This document shows, in pieces, positions 26,005-36,503 of a stretch of 40,806 nt of DNA; positions within the stretch are counted from its first letter, which is position 1, and every line of letters begins with the position of its first letter. The position numbers and the translations under genes were made by a program. The stretch spans positions 1 through 40,806 of the forward strand of contig QZCP01000367.1 in NCBI GenBank assembly GCA_003956705.1, read 5' to 3'. The notes under the pieces are model-generated. The model saw only the letters and a program-made list of their open reading frames with translations, was not told where the DNA came from and made no database searches. Source of the stretch: Brevipalpus yothersi. Taxonomy: Eukaryota > Arthropoda > Arachnida > Trombidiformes > Tenuipalpidae.

Positions 26005-26470
26005 ATACCGATGATGTAAGCTAATAATGATTTTTTGCATTGATATCATCTGATAGCAAGTTTTCTTGTGAATGTTCAAAATGAATTATATGAATCTGAT
26101 TTCTTCTCCTAGATATTGTGGATGAACAATTTACTCCACCGGAAGTAGCTCTCTCTCGAAGGTGATTCTGGTGAATTTAGAGTACACTATTTCCGGGAGG
26201 ATATCCCACAGCCTGATACAACTATTGCTTTAATTCTTACAGTTCCTTCCACACTTTTAATTTGATCGAAAATCAGGCAAGCTAATTGTTTTCACCAGCA
26301 CGTCACATATGATTGTGGAGGAATCTCACGTTCAAATTCAGTATAACCTTCTAATTCCAATGAGAACTCGAATTCATAAAATGAACTGTGTCTTTTGAAC
26401 TTGTCAATAGTGTCAATATGATTACCAGACCTCGATTATATCTCCTTCTAACTCTTCCTTTGAAGGTCGA
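26005..26470 (+). pseudogene. Decayed copy of PISD 3' end and flank
   Basis: The sequence around 26010-26030 matches the end of PISD exon 4 and its GTAAGCT donor. Bases 26112-26270 match exon 5: ATATTG..GAACAA..TATTCCACC is still readable, and TACAACTATTGCTTTAATTCTTA corresponds to the STIVVIF region. Bases 26370-26470 match the PISD 3' flank (22130-22255). Stops and shifts break the frame and the LGST site is not intact. Because the intron and flank came along, this is a DNA-level duplicate, not a retrocopy. Confidence 0.75.
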
Positions 26471-26669
26471 TTCTTAGGCATGATTGGAACTGAAATACTA
26501 ACAATTATATACACATATTAATCATCCTGAAAGAATTCTCTCTCTCTCTCTCTTTCAAGGCTAGGCTCGCCTACACTTCAAGCTTTAACTTCCTTCATGC
26601 ATACTAATCATCCGGAAGATACATAAGCGTGTATGTATGTATCATTTCAAATCAAACTTTGCATAACGT

Positions 26670-26673
<4 letters not shown>

Positions 26674-26747
<74 letters not shown>
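26674..26747. repeat. (GA)n microsatellite
   Basis: About 74 bp of pure GA repeat upstream of the CAP gene. Confidence 0.97.
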
Positions 26748-26752
<5 letters not shown>

Positions 26753-27442
26753 ATATTTATTTGATCAGAAAGTGAGAAAAATAATTTTTTAGCCCAAAAA
26801 TTACTGAAAATTGGATATATCCGGATTTTGTAATGAGCAACTAGATTCCAATTGAATCCAATTCCAATTGGAATGAAGAAATTGAAAATTGCCAATATCT
26901 ATATGACTAGCTGGTGCAAAATTTTGCCCAATATTTTGATGCATAATTTTTATCCAACTCTAAATCCAAGAAACCAAATTACATCATCATAATCATAAAT
27001 TGACAACATAAAGCCAAGCATGATGTCGCCAATGAATTTATTATCATGATGAACTTCTGCTCCTCCCCATGAGAAACTATGAGAAACCGGCGTATTGAGC
27101 AACTCACATCATTTTCATGGGCATATTCTTGCAGTCTCTCTCTCTTCCAGTTTTTCTCTTCTCTCTGTGAAAAACTCTTGAAACACACCAGTTAAAATTA
27201 GACATTTAAATCGTCATCGTCAAACATTTTATCAACATCATTTTGGTGCTCTACTTTTTTTACACACACAAACAGCTTCTGGTTGGATTCCTTTTTCCTG
27301 CTCTCACTTGTACACTTTTTACCTTCATTTTTGACTTGTGTTTAACCGAGGAAACAAACAAAATCAACTTACATACACTTTGAAAACGCTCAGCAACATT
27401 GTGAATTGTGGTGGTGTGAAACAGTTTGCAAAATTATCAACA
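26748..27442. other. CAP 5' flank and leader
   Basis: About 0.7 kb without recognisable coding exons. It presumably contains the CAP promoter and 5' UTR. I looked here for an exon coding the usual CAP N-terminal helix and did not find one. Confidence 0.5.
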
Positions 27443-29370
27443 ATGGATCCTGAAGCAGGTATGTTTAATTAAACTTGATGATTCCTAATTCATTATCATT
27501 CATTCATGGTAATAATTGTTTTCCGTGCACCATTGAGCTGATGAATTCAATGAGTGTCAAATAATGACAATCGTGTTCATGACAATGATTTCCGATGTCA
27601 ATGTCAATGTGTATACATTTGATGTGACAAGATGTGTTTTTTCTCCTATTTTTTGGGACTACAAAATTGATTTTAAATTCTGTTTTTTTCTTCTACCAGA
27701 AAGCAAACCATCTGTGTATGAATTCAAAGATTTACTCAATAATTCATTTGCCTCATATTTGGAGACAAGTCGAAACATTGGTGATCAAGTTAAACAGCAT
27801 TCACTGATGGTCCAATCGGCTGCACAAGAATTGCTATCAATAATTGCTCTCGCCTCTATGCATAGTGAACCGGATCAGGTGACTTTCACCGCCATGGTGA
27901 AACCGATATCCGATCAGATAATTGCCATACAAGAATTTCGTGAAAAAAATCGTGCCTCACAATGGTTTAATCATTTGTCTGCCATATCAGAATCAATCGG
28001 CTCTTTCGGATGGATTGCTGTGAAGCCAACGCCCGCACCGTATGTGAAAGAGATGACAGATGCTGGCATTTTTTATACCAATAAAGTGTTGGTTGCCTAT
28101 AAGGAGAAAGATAAGACTCATGTGGAATGGGCCAAAAATTGGATAGCTTTTTTGAATGAGATGCAAAAATATATTCGACAACATCATACCACCGGTCTGG
28201 TATGGAATCCGAGAGGCAATCCTGTTTCACGAGGATCACTTGCCAATCGGACCATGTCGACAAGTGGTACTGGTGGGCCACCAGCACCTCCTCCACCACC
28301 GCCAGCCAGCTTTTTTGATGATCTATCAGCCAATGGTGCGGATCATGGTGGTGGTGGAGATGATACTCGTTCTGCTCTGTTGAAAGAGTTGAATAGAGGT
28401 ACTGATATCACCAAGGGTCTGAAGAAAATTGATCCTAGTATGCAGACTCACAAGAATCCATCACTTCGATCCTCCGGGCCGATACCATACAAGGCACCAA
28501 CCGGTGTGGGTAATACGGCCGTTAAACCGGTAACCGCTCCGAGTAAGCCACCGAAATTTGAGTTGGAAGGCAAAAAATGGATGATCGAATATCATACCAA
28601 TAAGAAAGATCTTGTCGTTAATGGTACCGAGATGAGTCAATCAGTGAATGTTTTCAAATGCAAAGATTGTCTGGTGATGGTGAAAGGAAAGATAAATTCC
28701 ATCACGGTTGACTCATGTTCCAAAATATCACTCGTTTTCGATGATATTGTATCAGTAGTAGAGTTTGTTAACTGTCAGAATGTTCAAGCACAGGTAAGTG
28801 ATATGAATTCATTTTCTTTTTTGTTTTACCGTTTCGATATTGATTCCTTTCTTCTCTCTCTCTCTCTCTTTCTTCTATCGAATTTTGACATTCTTTTCTT
28901 GTCTGATGTATGCATAGAGTATGGGTTGTGTCCCAACAATCAATGTGGAGAAAACTGACGTGGTAGAAATCTATTTGAATGAAAAATCATTGAATGCAGA
29001 AATAGTCACCGCTAAGTCATCTTCGGTTAATGTATCAGTACCTGATAAGACTGGAGACTTTGTAAGTATTGTTTTCATAACATTTTGTGCCAAAAATCTT
29101 AACTGTTGCCGATAATTGCTAGACTCTTGAATGGCAACCTTGTTAGACTCACCTGATGAGTTATCACTACGCATACTAATGAAGTTGCATGAGTTCATCA
29201 AACTTGTCATAATAATATTCATGCATTGCATCATGATCTGAGTTTGTTTTTCTTTCTTTCTCTCTCTCCATTCTTCGTTTTTCAAGGTTGAACATCCTAT
29301 TCCCGAACAATTTAAATCAATATGGACTGGATCAGGATTCAAAACTGAGCCTGCAGACAAGGCTGCATAA
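27443..29370 (+). CDS. Adenylyl cyclase-associated protein (CAP/capulet)
   Basis: Four exons, 27443-27458, 27700-28793, 28918-29061 and 29287-29370, encode 445 aa. CAP binds actin monomers, helps cofilin recycle filaments and, in some species, binds adenylyl cyclase. Seen: the N-terminal helical domain (YLETSRNIGDQVKQHSLMVQ, FREKNRASQWFNHLSAISES, PYVKEMTDAGIFYTNKVL); a proline run GPPAPPPPPPASFF; the WH2 stretch RSALLKELNRGTDITKGLKK followed by MQTHKNPSLR; and the C-terminal beta domain from FELEGKKWMIEY through KGKINSITVDSCSKISLVFDD to VEHPIPEQFKSIWTG. Exon 1 codes only MDPEA plus one base. The about 40-residue N-terminal oligomerisation helix of other CAPs, with its RLE repeats, is therefore absent from this model; an alternative upstream promoter could supply it. 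Confidence 0.93.
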
Positions 29371-29989
29371 ACGAAAATAAAATAATAATACCATCGATTA
29401 TCTTTCAGCTTCCACTCTTCTCACAGAGCTATCGTCACAATTGCATCGAATCGTCCTCGTCATTTTGCTTAATACATATATATCGTACGGTATGGATAAT
29501 AATAATAATGATAATTTTCGAATTGTTTTTCCTTCCGCATCCTCAACTCCATGAATTCATCCTTTAACCGATGTATATTCATGCACATAACTGATAATTA
29601 TACCAAAATTGATCATAATGAGATCATTATGATGAACAATGTCCGACTCATGCTCAAAATAAATGAATAAAATACACACACCTACACACATAAGTGGTTA
29701 ATAACAAAAATTTTCACCTAATTTATTCAGGAGAAAAATGATCATTTGCAATCAAACTGAGTGTATTTTGATCGAATAATAGATCTTATGATCCTCAAAA
29801 TCGGAATCCAAAGGCTCCCAAAAACATGAAGCATTGTTGCTGTTGTTGTTGTTATTTTTCCAGAGAGAAATTGACCATTTTTGTGAGATAGCAACAAGTT
29901 GCAGAAGAATATTCAATATTTCTGCAACCTCCTATTTGAAGTAGAAAAGATGCAGAATCAAATGGACTGAAACGATGAGATGATAATTC
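29371..29989. other. Convergent 3' flanks of CAP and NEDD8
   Basis: About 620 bp between two convergent genes. AATAAA-like signals near 29375 and 29657-29671 are candidate CAP poly(A) sites. No other gene is seen. Confidence 0.6.
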
Positions 29990-30429
29990 CTAAACTTTGA
30001 ATGACATTATATTTCCATGACCTCCCCTCAACGCGAGAACGAGATGGAGAACTGAGCCACCAGTGACTTTGTAATCGGCTGCCGTTTTATCATCATTCCT
30101 ACACACATTAATAGAAGAGAGAGAAATAAGATATATTAGATTTCATCATCATCAATCCCCAATAATCTTAAATATTTACATTTGTTTACCACTGAAAATT
30201 AAACGCTGCTGAGCCGGTGGTATTCCTTCCTTCTCCTCCACTCTTTCCTTAATTCTTTCCACCTTATCGGTTGGCTCAATATCAATTTCAATTTCTTTAC
30301 CAGTCAATGTCTGTGTCCGAATCGAACAGAAAAAAAAACATAAGTAATCACATCCAAAGCAGGTGTAAGTGAGTTAACTTATCCACTCGCCCCACCATCA
30401 TCAATACAAACCTTCACTTTGATTAACAT
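29990..30429 (-). CDS. NEDD8: NEDD8 ubiquitin-like modifier precursor
   Basis: Three short exons on the minus strand, 30412-30429, 30180-30310 and 29990-30098, encode 85 aa. Junctions are AAG|GTTTGT to GACACAG|ACA and CAAAT|GTAAAT to GTGTAG|G. NEDD8 is conjugated to cullins to switch on cullin-RING ubiquitin ligases. Seen: MLIKVK, then TLTGKEIEIDIEPTDKVERI, GIPPAQQRLIFSGKQMNDD and GGSVLHLVLALRGG. Ala72 before RGG separates NEDD8 from ubiquitin (Arg72). The mature protein would end at Gly76, so the last nine residues (HGNIMSFKV) are a tail to be removed by a NEDD8 protease. Small differences from typical animal NEDD8 are Ala at 40, Phe at 45 and Val-Thr at 61-62. The gene is head-to-head with the CtIP-like gene. 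Confidence 0.96.
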
Positions 30430-30695
30430 GTTGATTGAGTATGGTTCACTAGAATTTTGATCACAAAATGAATTAATATGATGAGTTCAAATTGAACATG
30501 AACTGATTGAAAGAAAGGACATCAAATGATGATGATACAGTCTCACAATCAAAAAAACCGAATCAAGTTGCATTCCCAATATGAGGCGCTGCTTGACTTG
30601 GTTTTTCATTTTTTTTCAAATGTTTTCAATTTGATTTTCGATGTTTTGGCTCGTTAAAACTTTTGATCATCTTTGACATTGATTGTTGATTCGAA
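30430..30695. promoter_or_regulatory. Likely shared divergent promoter
   Basis: Only about 270-370 bp separate the NEDD8 start codon (minus strand) from the CtIP-like start (plus strand), so both promoters and leaders must lie here or overlap the genes. No TATA box or defined site can be singled out. Confidence 0.5.
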
Positions 30696-30801
30696 ATGGT
30701 TAGTTTTGATTGTGTTGAAAATTTTGATTATATTCAGTAATTGTGTATGTGTTTATGTTTTCTCTTCTTTTCATTTTATCTTATTCATACAGAGTGGAAT
30801 T

Positions 30802-31305
30802 ATGCCAAGTGGATCTTTGAAGCGAAAAAAAACTGCCGCCATTCCAGCCGATAATAGTCTTGTGCCTCTTGAGGCGAAGGCTGATGATGATGATGATGAA
30901 GATGATGATAATCGACCGGTAACTTTGGGACCAAAAATTGCTAAAAGATCAGAGAGAGTATATTTACGAGGTGAATCTTGTCGGTGTTGTGATAAATTTT
31001 TCTCATCCATGAATCATGATAATCCGGTACAAAAGTATTCTCGACATCGTCATGAAGTGCCAAGAGCCACTACACCGCCAGGCTTTTGGGGATTGGACAT
31101 CACATCACCGGAGGCTAAGAGGACCAAAAAAATACATTCTAGTCGATTGAATTTACAATCAAAGAGTACAAAAGAGAAAGAGGAGGTGAAAGATGAAAAA
31201 ATTGAAGATACTAATGGAAAAGAAAAGGAAAACAATCTAATTGATCAATTGAAAACAAATGTTCAAGAGGAAGAGGTGCCAATAAAAGAAGTGAATCAAA
31301 TTTAA
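30802..31305 (+). CDS. Small Sae2/CtIP C-terminal domain protein
   Basis: A 167-codon frame from ATG 30802. A PyAG acceptor at 30792 suggests a start exon: ATG 30696-30698 followed by a GTTAGT donor would add M-S-G-I. Residues about 50-100 match the C-terminal domain of the Sae2/CtIP/Ctp1 family: RGESCRCCDKFF (CxxC), SRHRHEVPRA (the RHR DNA-contact motif) and TPPGFWGLDI. Family members activate the Mre11-Rad50-Nbs1 nuclease to begin resection of DNA double-strand breaks. Before the domain lie a Lys/Arg patch (SLKRKK) and an acidic run of Asp/Glu (about 28-36). After it comes a Lys/Glu-rich tail of about 60 residues. CtIP of other animals is several times longer, with an N-terminal tetramer coiled coil that has no room here. 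The function is inferred from the domain alone. Confidence 0.72.
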   Translation: MPSGSLKRKKTAAIPADNSLVPLEAKADDDDDEDDDNRPVTLGPKIAKRSERVYLRGESCRCCDKFFSSMNHDNPVQKYSRHRHEVPRATTPPGFWGLDITSPEAKRTKKIHSSRLNLQSKSTKEKEEVKDEKIEDTNGKEKENNLIDQLKTNVQEEEVPIKEVNQI

Positions 31306-31310
31306 AAAAG

Positions 31311-31440
31311 AGAAGATGCTCTAGTATTTTAATGCTTGAAGGATAAAGAATAGATGAGAACAAGGGTCTAAGGTGAGATGAAAAGAGAGAGGAATAAGTT
31401 TAGCTAAACAGCCTATGAACCCATGGAAGAGAGAGACTTA
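31311..31440. repeat. Repeat copy 1 downstream of the CtIP-like gene
   Basis: Aligns with 32904-33025: both read AGAAGATGCTCTAGTATT and both include GAGAGGAATAAGTTTAGCT followed by AACAGCCTATGAACC. The match seems to extend weakly back into the last codons of the CtIP-like gene (31261-31300 with 32848-32890). Confidence 0.85.
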
Positions 31441-31900
31441 TTCGCCGGCTTTTATCTCTCTTTTCCTTTCTGCCTTTCTCTCTTACATTCATCGCCTAAA
31501 CACTTAATTGAGCTACCGATTATCGTACTCTAGTGAGCATCTATACACATGGAATGAGGTGAAATTAATTCGGTTACTGGTTATGGTCAATATTTGTAAG
31601 AGACGAAAATATTTACTTAATATTGAGCCAAAATCATGTTCATTGAGGTCTCTTTCGTCCTTTTTCTTTCGCTTTCTATCTCATTTGCATTTGATTGATC
31701 GACAATCTAAGTGGTCATTCAGGATGGAGTGAAAACAGAATATGAATCTTGGTCACTATGACACAGCCTAATAACCCTACACTTGTACTCCCTTCTACTT
31801 GCACAATATCAAGTGTCATCATTGAAGATGATCCTATGTTGTAAGCCTGGGAATCACGTTCCTTTTCATCCACCTTCAGAATAAGAGAGAAAGATCCAAG

Positions 31901-31902
<2 letters not shown>

Positions 31903-31955
<53 letters not shown>
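31903..31955. repeat. (CT)n microsatellite
   Basis: About 52 bp of CT repeat. It is followed about 116 bp later by a GA tract of opposite sense, so the pair forms an inverted repeat. Confidence 0.95.
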
Positions 31956-31957
<2 letters not shown>

Positions 31958-32069
31958 GAACTTGATTTGATCAAGTAACTGGGAAAGACATGGCCCATTA
32001 TATCATGCAATATAAACCGATTTGCGTAGGCTCAACATTGGAGATGACTGAGGACGAATGTAAAGAGAT

Positions 32070-32071
<2 letters not shown>

Positions 32072-32112
<41 letters not shown>
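32072..32112. repeat. (GA)n microsatellite
   Basis: About 41 bp of GA repeat, complementary to the CT tract at 31903-31955. Confidence 0.95.
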
Positions 32113-32114
<2 letters not shown>

Positions 32115-32847
32115 CATTTTATTCTATCAGTGAAAACTAATTTCACTTATCTTCCATACTTTTTCCCTCTCTTTTCAAACGCTTATCATGAAACTCAATC
32201 ACAGCAACGATAATGTTAATAATTTGAGAGTCAAGTTTTTCTTCTTCTCATTTTGTCTCTAGCGAATCTTCTCAAACTGGCCATCATCAAGCAAGTTCGA
32301 GGTTATTTTGATGCTTTTAAGGCCTCGTTTTTCTTCTTCTTTCTCCTGTTTTGAGAAATCGAAAATATAGAATCGTTCTCATTCTCTAAGAGCTTTAAGA
32401 GCTTTTGATATTGATCATAAGATGATACACTAAATCAAACAGTGTAACGGTATATGGCGCAGGAAATCTATTGTTTCCGTATCAATTTTGGAGGTGTATC
32501 GAGTATAAAATGGCAACAGATGATTTTTTTATAAGATTTTCAGCCAAATACATCTCAGCGAATCAAAGATATTGCTAACGTAGATACATATAAATTCACC
32601 TACAATCTCATTTAAAGTGATAGCAAGTGAATTGAACAACACATCAAATAGCTGAATTCGCGATCAAAGTACAGTAAGTGCAAAGATACAGAGAGGAAGA
32701 GAGAAAAAAAGAAAGAGAAAGGGAAAGAGATGATGCTTTATTGCAAATTTCCTCAATCTTTGATCCTTTGCACTTTTAGTAACCTGGTACACTTTGATTT
32801 CATTAGAACTCTTACACTTACAAAATAGCTCAAGAAAAGAGGACATG

Positions 32848-33035
32848 TCTAAGAGGAGGCGGAGGAGGAGGAGGCAATAAGAGGGATGAATCAGGTTGAA
32901 AAAGAGAAGATGCTCTAGTATTCTGATGCTTCCAGGGAGAAGAATGGATAAGAGCATAGGTCTTGGATGAGAGGAAGAGAGAGAGGAATAAGTTTAGCTC
33001 AACAGCCTATGAACCTATGGAAAAGAGAGAGAGAG
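32848..33035. repeat. Repeat copy 2 of the CtIP-like 3' end
   Basis: Diverged second copy of 31261-31440, about 1.59 kb downstream in the same orientation. The coding part is not open in the gene's frame, so it is a non-functional 3' fragment. Confidence 0.75.
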
Positions 33036-35122
33036 AAGGTTATATTTTGTGTGATACTTTTTGGCTATTCTGATCCACACCCAAATTTTGCCCCACAATC
33101 TGGAGCTAGCTTGATTCCGGATGAATTGAGGTGATAGAGAACTTGTTTAAATGATGGTAAAGATAGATCATAGATATATATATATATATAAATGAATGTG
33201 CATGCTGCTGAACTCCTAGAATTTTTGAAGACCCATTTTTTAGGGAACCATAAAGTACCCCCCAAAATGATCTTTTCTTTCTAGATTTATCTTTTTTGTT
33301 TCACGAATCTGCACCATCAAGCCAATGGAAAGACAGTGAAGAAAAAAAAATGGTATCCACATAAGTCTTTGAACTTTACCAGGCCAATCCATTTACAACT
33401 CATGGTGCTACTTGAACTTCCCCTTAAATGCATAGCATGTTTCTTGTCACTTTTTCTTTCGGTCAAAGTATTATCATTGTCCAAAATGGACATGCATTGA
33501 ATGATATGCTCTTCGCACTATGAGCCATTAAGCATCAAAGTATCGAATGTGTGTGTGTTAAGCATAACAATTTGGGCGAAAAGAGTTTAAATCTTTCGAA
33601 AGAAATAAAAGAAGCATTGAAATCACATTTCAAACTGATTCGACTGTAAAATTTGGACACTTTTCTTCAATCGACTAGACACACACACTCTGAACTGGAC
33701 ATCTGAATAAATATACATGTATATATAAAGAATTATTACCCAATAATAATAATAATAATGTGTACCAAAAAATTGTATCTCAATGCATTGCTAATTTTTA
33801 TTACATCTATGATCATGTATTAGGTAACGAAGCATATACATGTATATCTCTCTCTTTCACTTTCTACTCCCCCAGTTAACCTCCCACCTTTTGGGCCCAA
33901 AATTTTGCATCCAGCCCATCCTAGGGTATATATATACATGAGTGTTATTCTTCATACATACACATGTACCACACACACATACATACATATATTCCGCTGA
34001 CTCACTTGAATCTTGGATCACTTTTTTTTCTTCTCTGTACCTTTTGGTCCACATGTAGCCACCATATCGTGATCATGTAGGATAGACACACCCTGATTAC
34101 TTATAACTATCATATAAGATGATTCGGGCTCATTTCAAACATACTACATCGCACACACACACACACCACATGCGATTGTCATCATAGATGAAGAAGTATA
34201 ACTTGGAAGAACTGTACAATATTTATGTATTCTTTGTGTATTGTAGCAGCGAGAGAATCGAGAATAAAAAAGAATCAAAGTATTCCTCTCTATCTATCTT
34301 TCCAATATGTACTCGATGATGATTATGGTGTACATTGATAAATATTACTACTCCAACTTGTATAATATATACATGTGAACTGGTGTGTACACTACTGGAC
34401 TCTGTGTGTGTGTGTGTATATACTTGATGGTGATTCAGAATTTTCTTGAAAATATTTTCTCCTCAGATAAAGGAAAAGTTATTCAAGAGAGAGAGAAGGA
34501 GAGAGAGAGATAAATTGAAAAGTTCTTAAAAAAAAATAAAGTCCGTTGCCGAACCTGAAAAACAAGTTACCTTCTCTTTCTTTCTCTCTCTCTTTCTTTT
34601 AGCCTGTTTCGAAGTGACTTTACTCTTCGGACTGTGTTTATTCTCTCTCTCTCTCTTGATTACTTTCACTTTCACTTTTACTTTCTTTCTCTCTTTCTTT
34701 TAAACGTGAACTTGATCTCATTTGAACCTTCCACTATTGGAACAATAGATAATGTGTTTTTCCATTCAGTATCTCACTTAAATGTGAGAGAGAAAGATCT
34801 TCGTTTTCTTTTTTGGTGGTGAATGTGTTTGTGAATCGTTTTTTTTTCGCGTCTCTCGCTCTTGGACATACACAAAAAAAAACTTTTCCTTTCAGGCTCT
34901 CTTCTTTATCGCCCAGAAGAAGGAATATTCCGTGCATAGTGACATACTTTTTTGGCCAGCATTTTTCGGGTCCTTTTGTGTGTGTTCAGCAATAGTTACA
35001 GCAAGAAAAAAGTTTCATTCTTCTCGGAATTCTTTCTTCACCGGTGTGGCCTGTGAGTGGCCAAGTATTTATCTGTGGTTTTTGCCTGAAACACCAGAAC
35101 AACTGGGGAAGGAATCGAAAAA

Positions 35123-35716
35123 ATGGTGGAAGGTACGGCAAAAGCCGTAAAATATGCCATGCTAGTGGCAAATGCTGTCATATTTGTGAGTAGTCTTTTT
35201 GTCTTCAAATGTGTGTGCTATTCAATGTATTGTATCCTGATAAAAGAATTGAATGATGCATGATCATCATTGCTATTAACCGTGCTGGAGTGTTCAATCG
35301 ATTGAATGGTGACCTGTTTAGTTTGTGTGAATTGAAGAAGAATATCGAATTGATGATCCGCTGCATCTGTTATGGATGGTGTGTAACTTTTCAGGTGTAA
35401 AATTGATTCTATCTGTCAAATTGACAGTCACACATAAACTTTGAGTTTAATTGCAATTTGAACATTTTTTCGAACTTTGTTATCAAGTATAAAGTTCGTC
35501 TGCTTGATAAAAAAACTCATTCCATGAGATGAGTACCAGAAATATAGTTGAAATGATTAGATTTACGATATAAGCCAAATGATATGCATTTCAGAGTGGA
35601 GTAGTGGGAGAGAAGTTTGTTTGTATGAATTTTTCAATTATTATAATGACAATAAGAAAATGCTTGTATCCATTTATCATGTTTTCGTGTTGAATTCTGA
35701 GAACTTGATTATTCTT

Positions 35717-35771
<55 letters not shown>

Positions 35772-36453
35772 ATCTCCCACTCATGTTCATGGTGAAAAAA
35801 ACACGATACTATTGATAACAACAACAACAGGTTGGTGGATTAACAGTTTTTTCCATCGGAGTATGGACATTATCGGAAAAATCATTCATGGAACGATTGC
35901 TTGGAACTAAATCATATATTGCATCCGCTTCCATATTAATTGGTACCGGTCTTTTGGTTGCAATAACATCATTTCTCGGTTGCATTGGTGCATGGCGAGA
36001 GATAAGATGCTTATTAATTACATTTTTCTTCATGATGGCCATGATTTTTCTCACAATGTTAACCGGTGGCATACTAGGCTACATATTTCGCAGTCAGGTA
36101 AGTTAATTAGATTTGCTGGTAACAAAATGAGAGCTGCTTTCTGAAGCATGTGGAAAAAAGTGGATAACTTTCTTGTTTCAATTGAATGTTTCAAGACTTA
36201 AACATTGATATTTTATTTGTTCATTACTTTTATCCACTCTTTTCGATACTTGGTCAAAAATTCATGGCCACTGGTTGAGGCAATTCAAAGAAGGAGGAAA
36301 AAAATTTGAATCATATTTTCTTGATAGAGTTCTAACCTAATTTTACCTGTCAGTTATGTTTTTCCCTGGAGTACATCAAGTATACATACATTATAAAGCA
36401 ATGAACTTTTATAGTAGGCCAAAAATTCTTACCAATTTTGATTTGCATCACTT

Positions 36454-36503
<50 letters not shown>

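Larger units (their letters stand above)
31306..35122. other. Large repeat-rich intergenic region
   Basis: About 3.8 kb with no recognised gene. It contains opposed CT and GA microsatellites (31903-31955 and 32072-32112), a partial copy of the CtIP-like 3' end (32850-33035), an (AT)n run near 33173-33190, and CA/TG-rich stretches near 33960, 34150 and 34405. The final several hundred bases, rich in TTTC and CTCT, are presumably the tetraspanin promoter and leader. Confidence 0.6.

Noticed and set aside
27967..28299. 110-codon minus-strand frame inside CAP exon 2
   Set aside because: A shadow of the CAP coding frame, which is strongly conserved on the plus strand.
30771..31010. Minus-strand serine-repeat frame over the CtIP-like gene
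   Set aside because: The serine run is the complement of the GAT/GAC (Asp) run in the real gene.
35809..36072. 87-codon minus-strand frame across tetraspanin exon 2
   Set aside because: Antisense shadow of a well-conserved membrane-protein exon.
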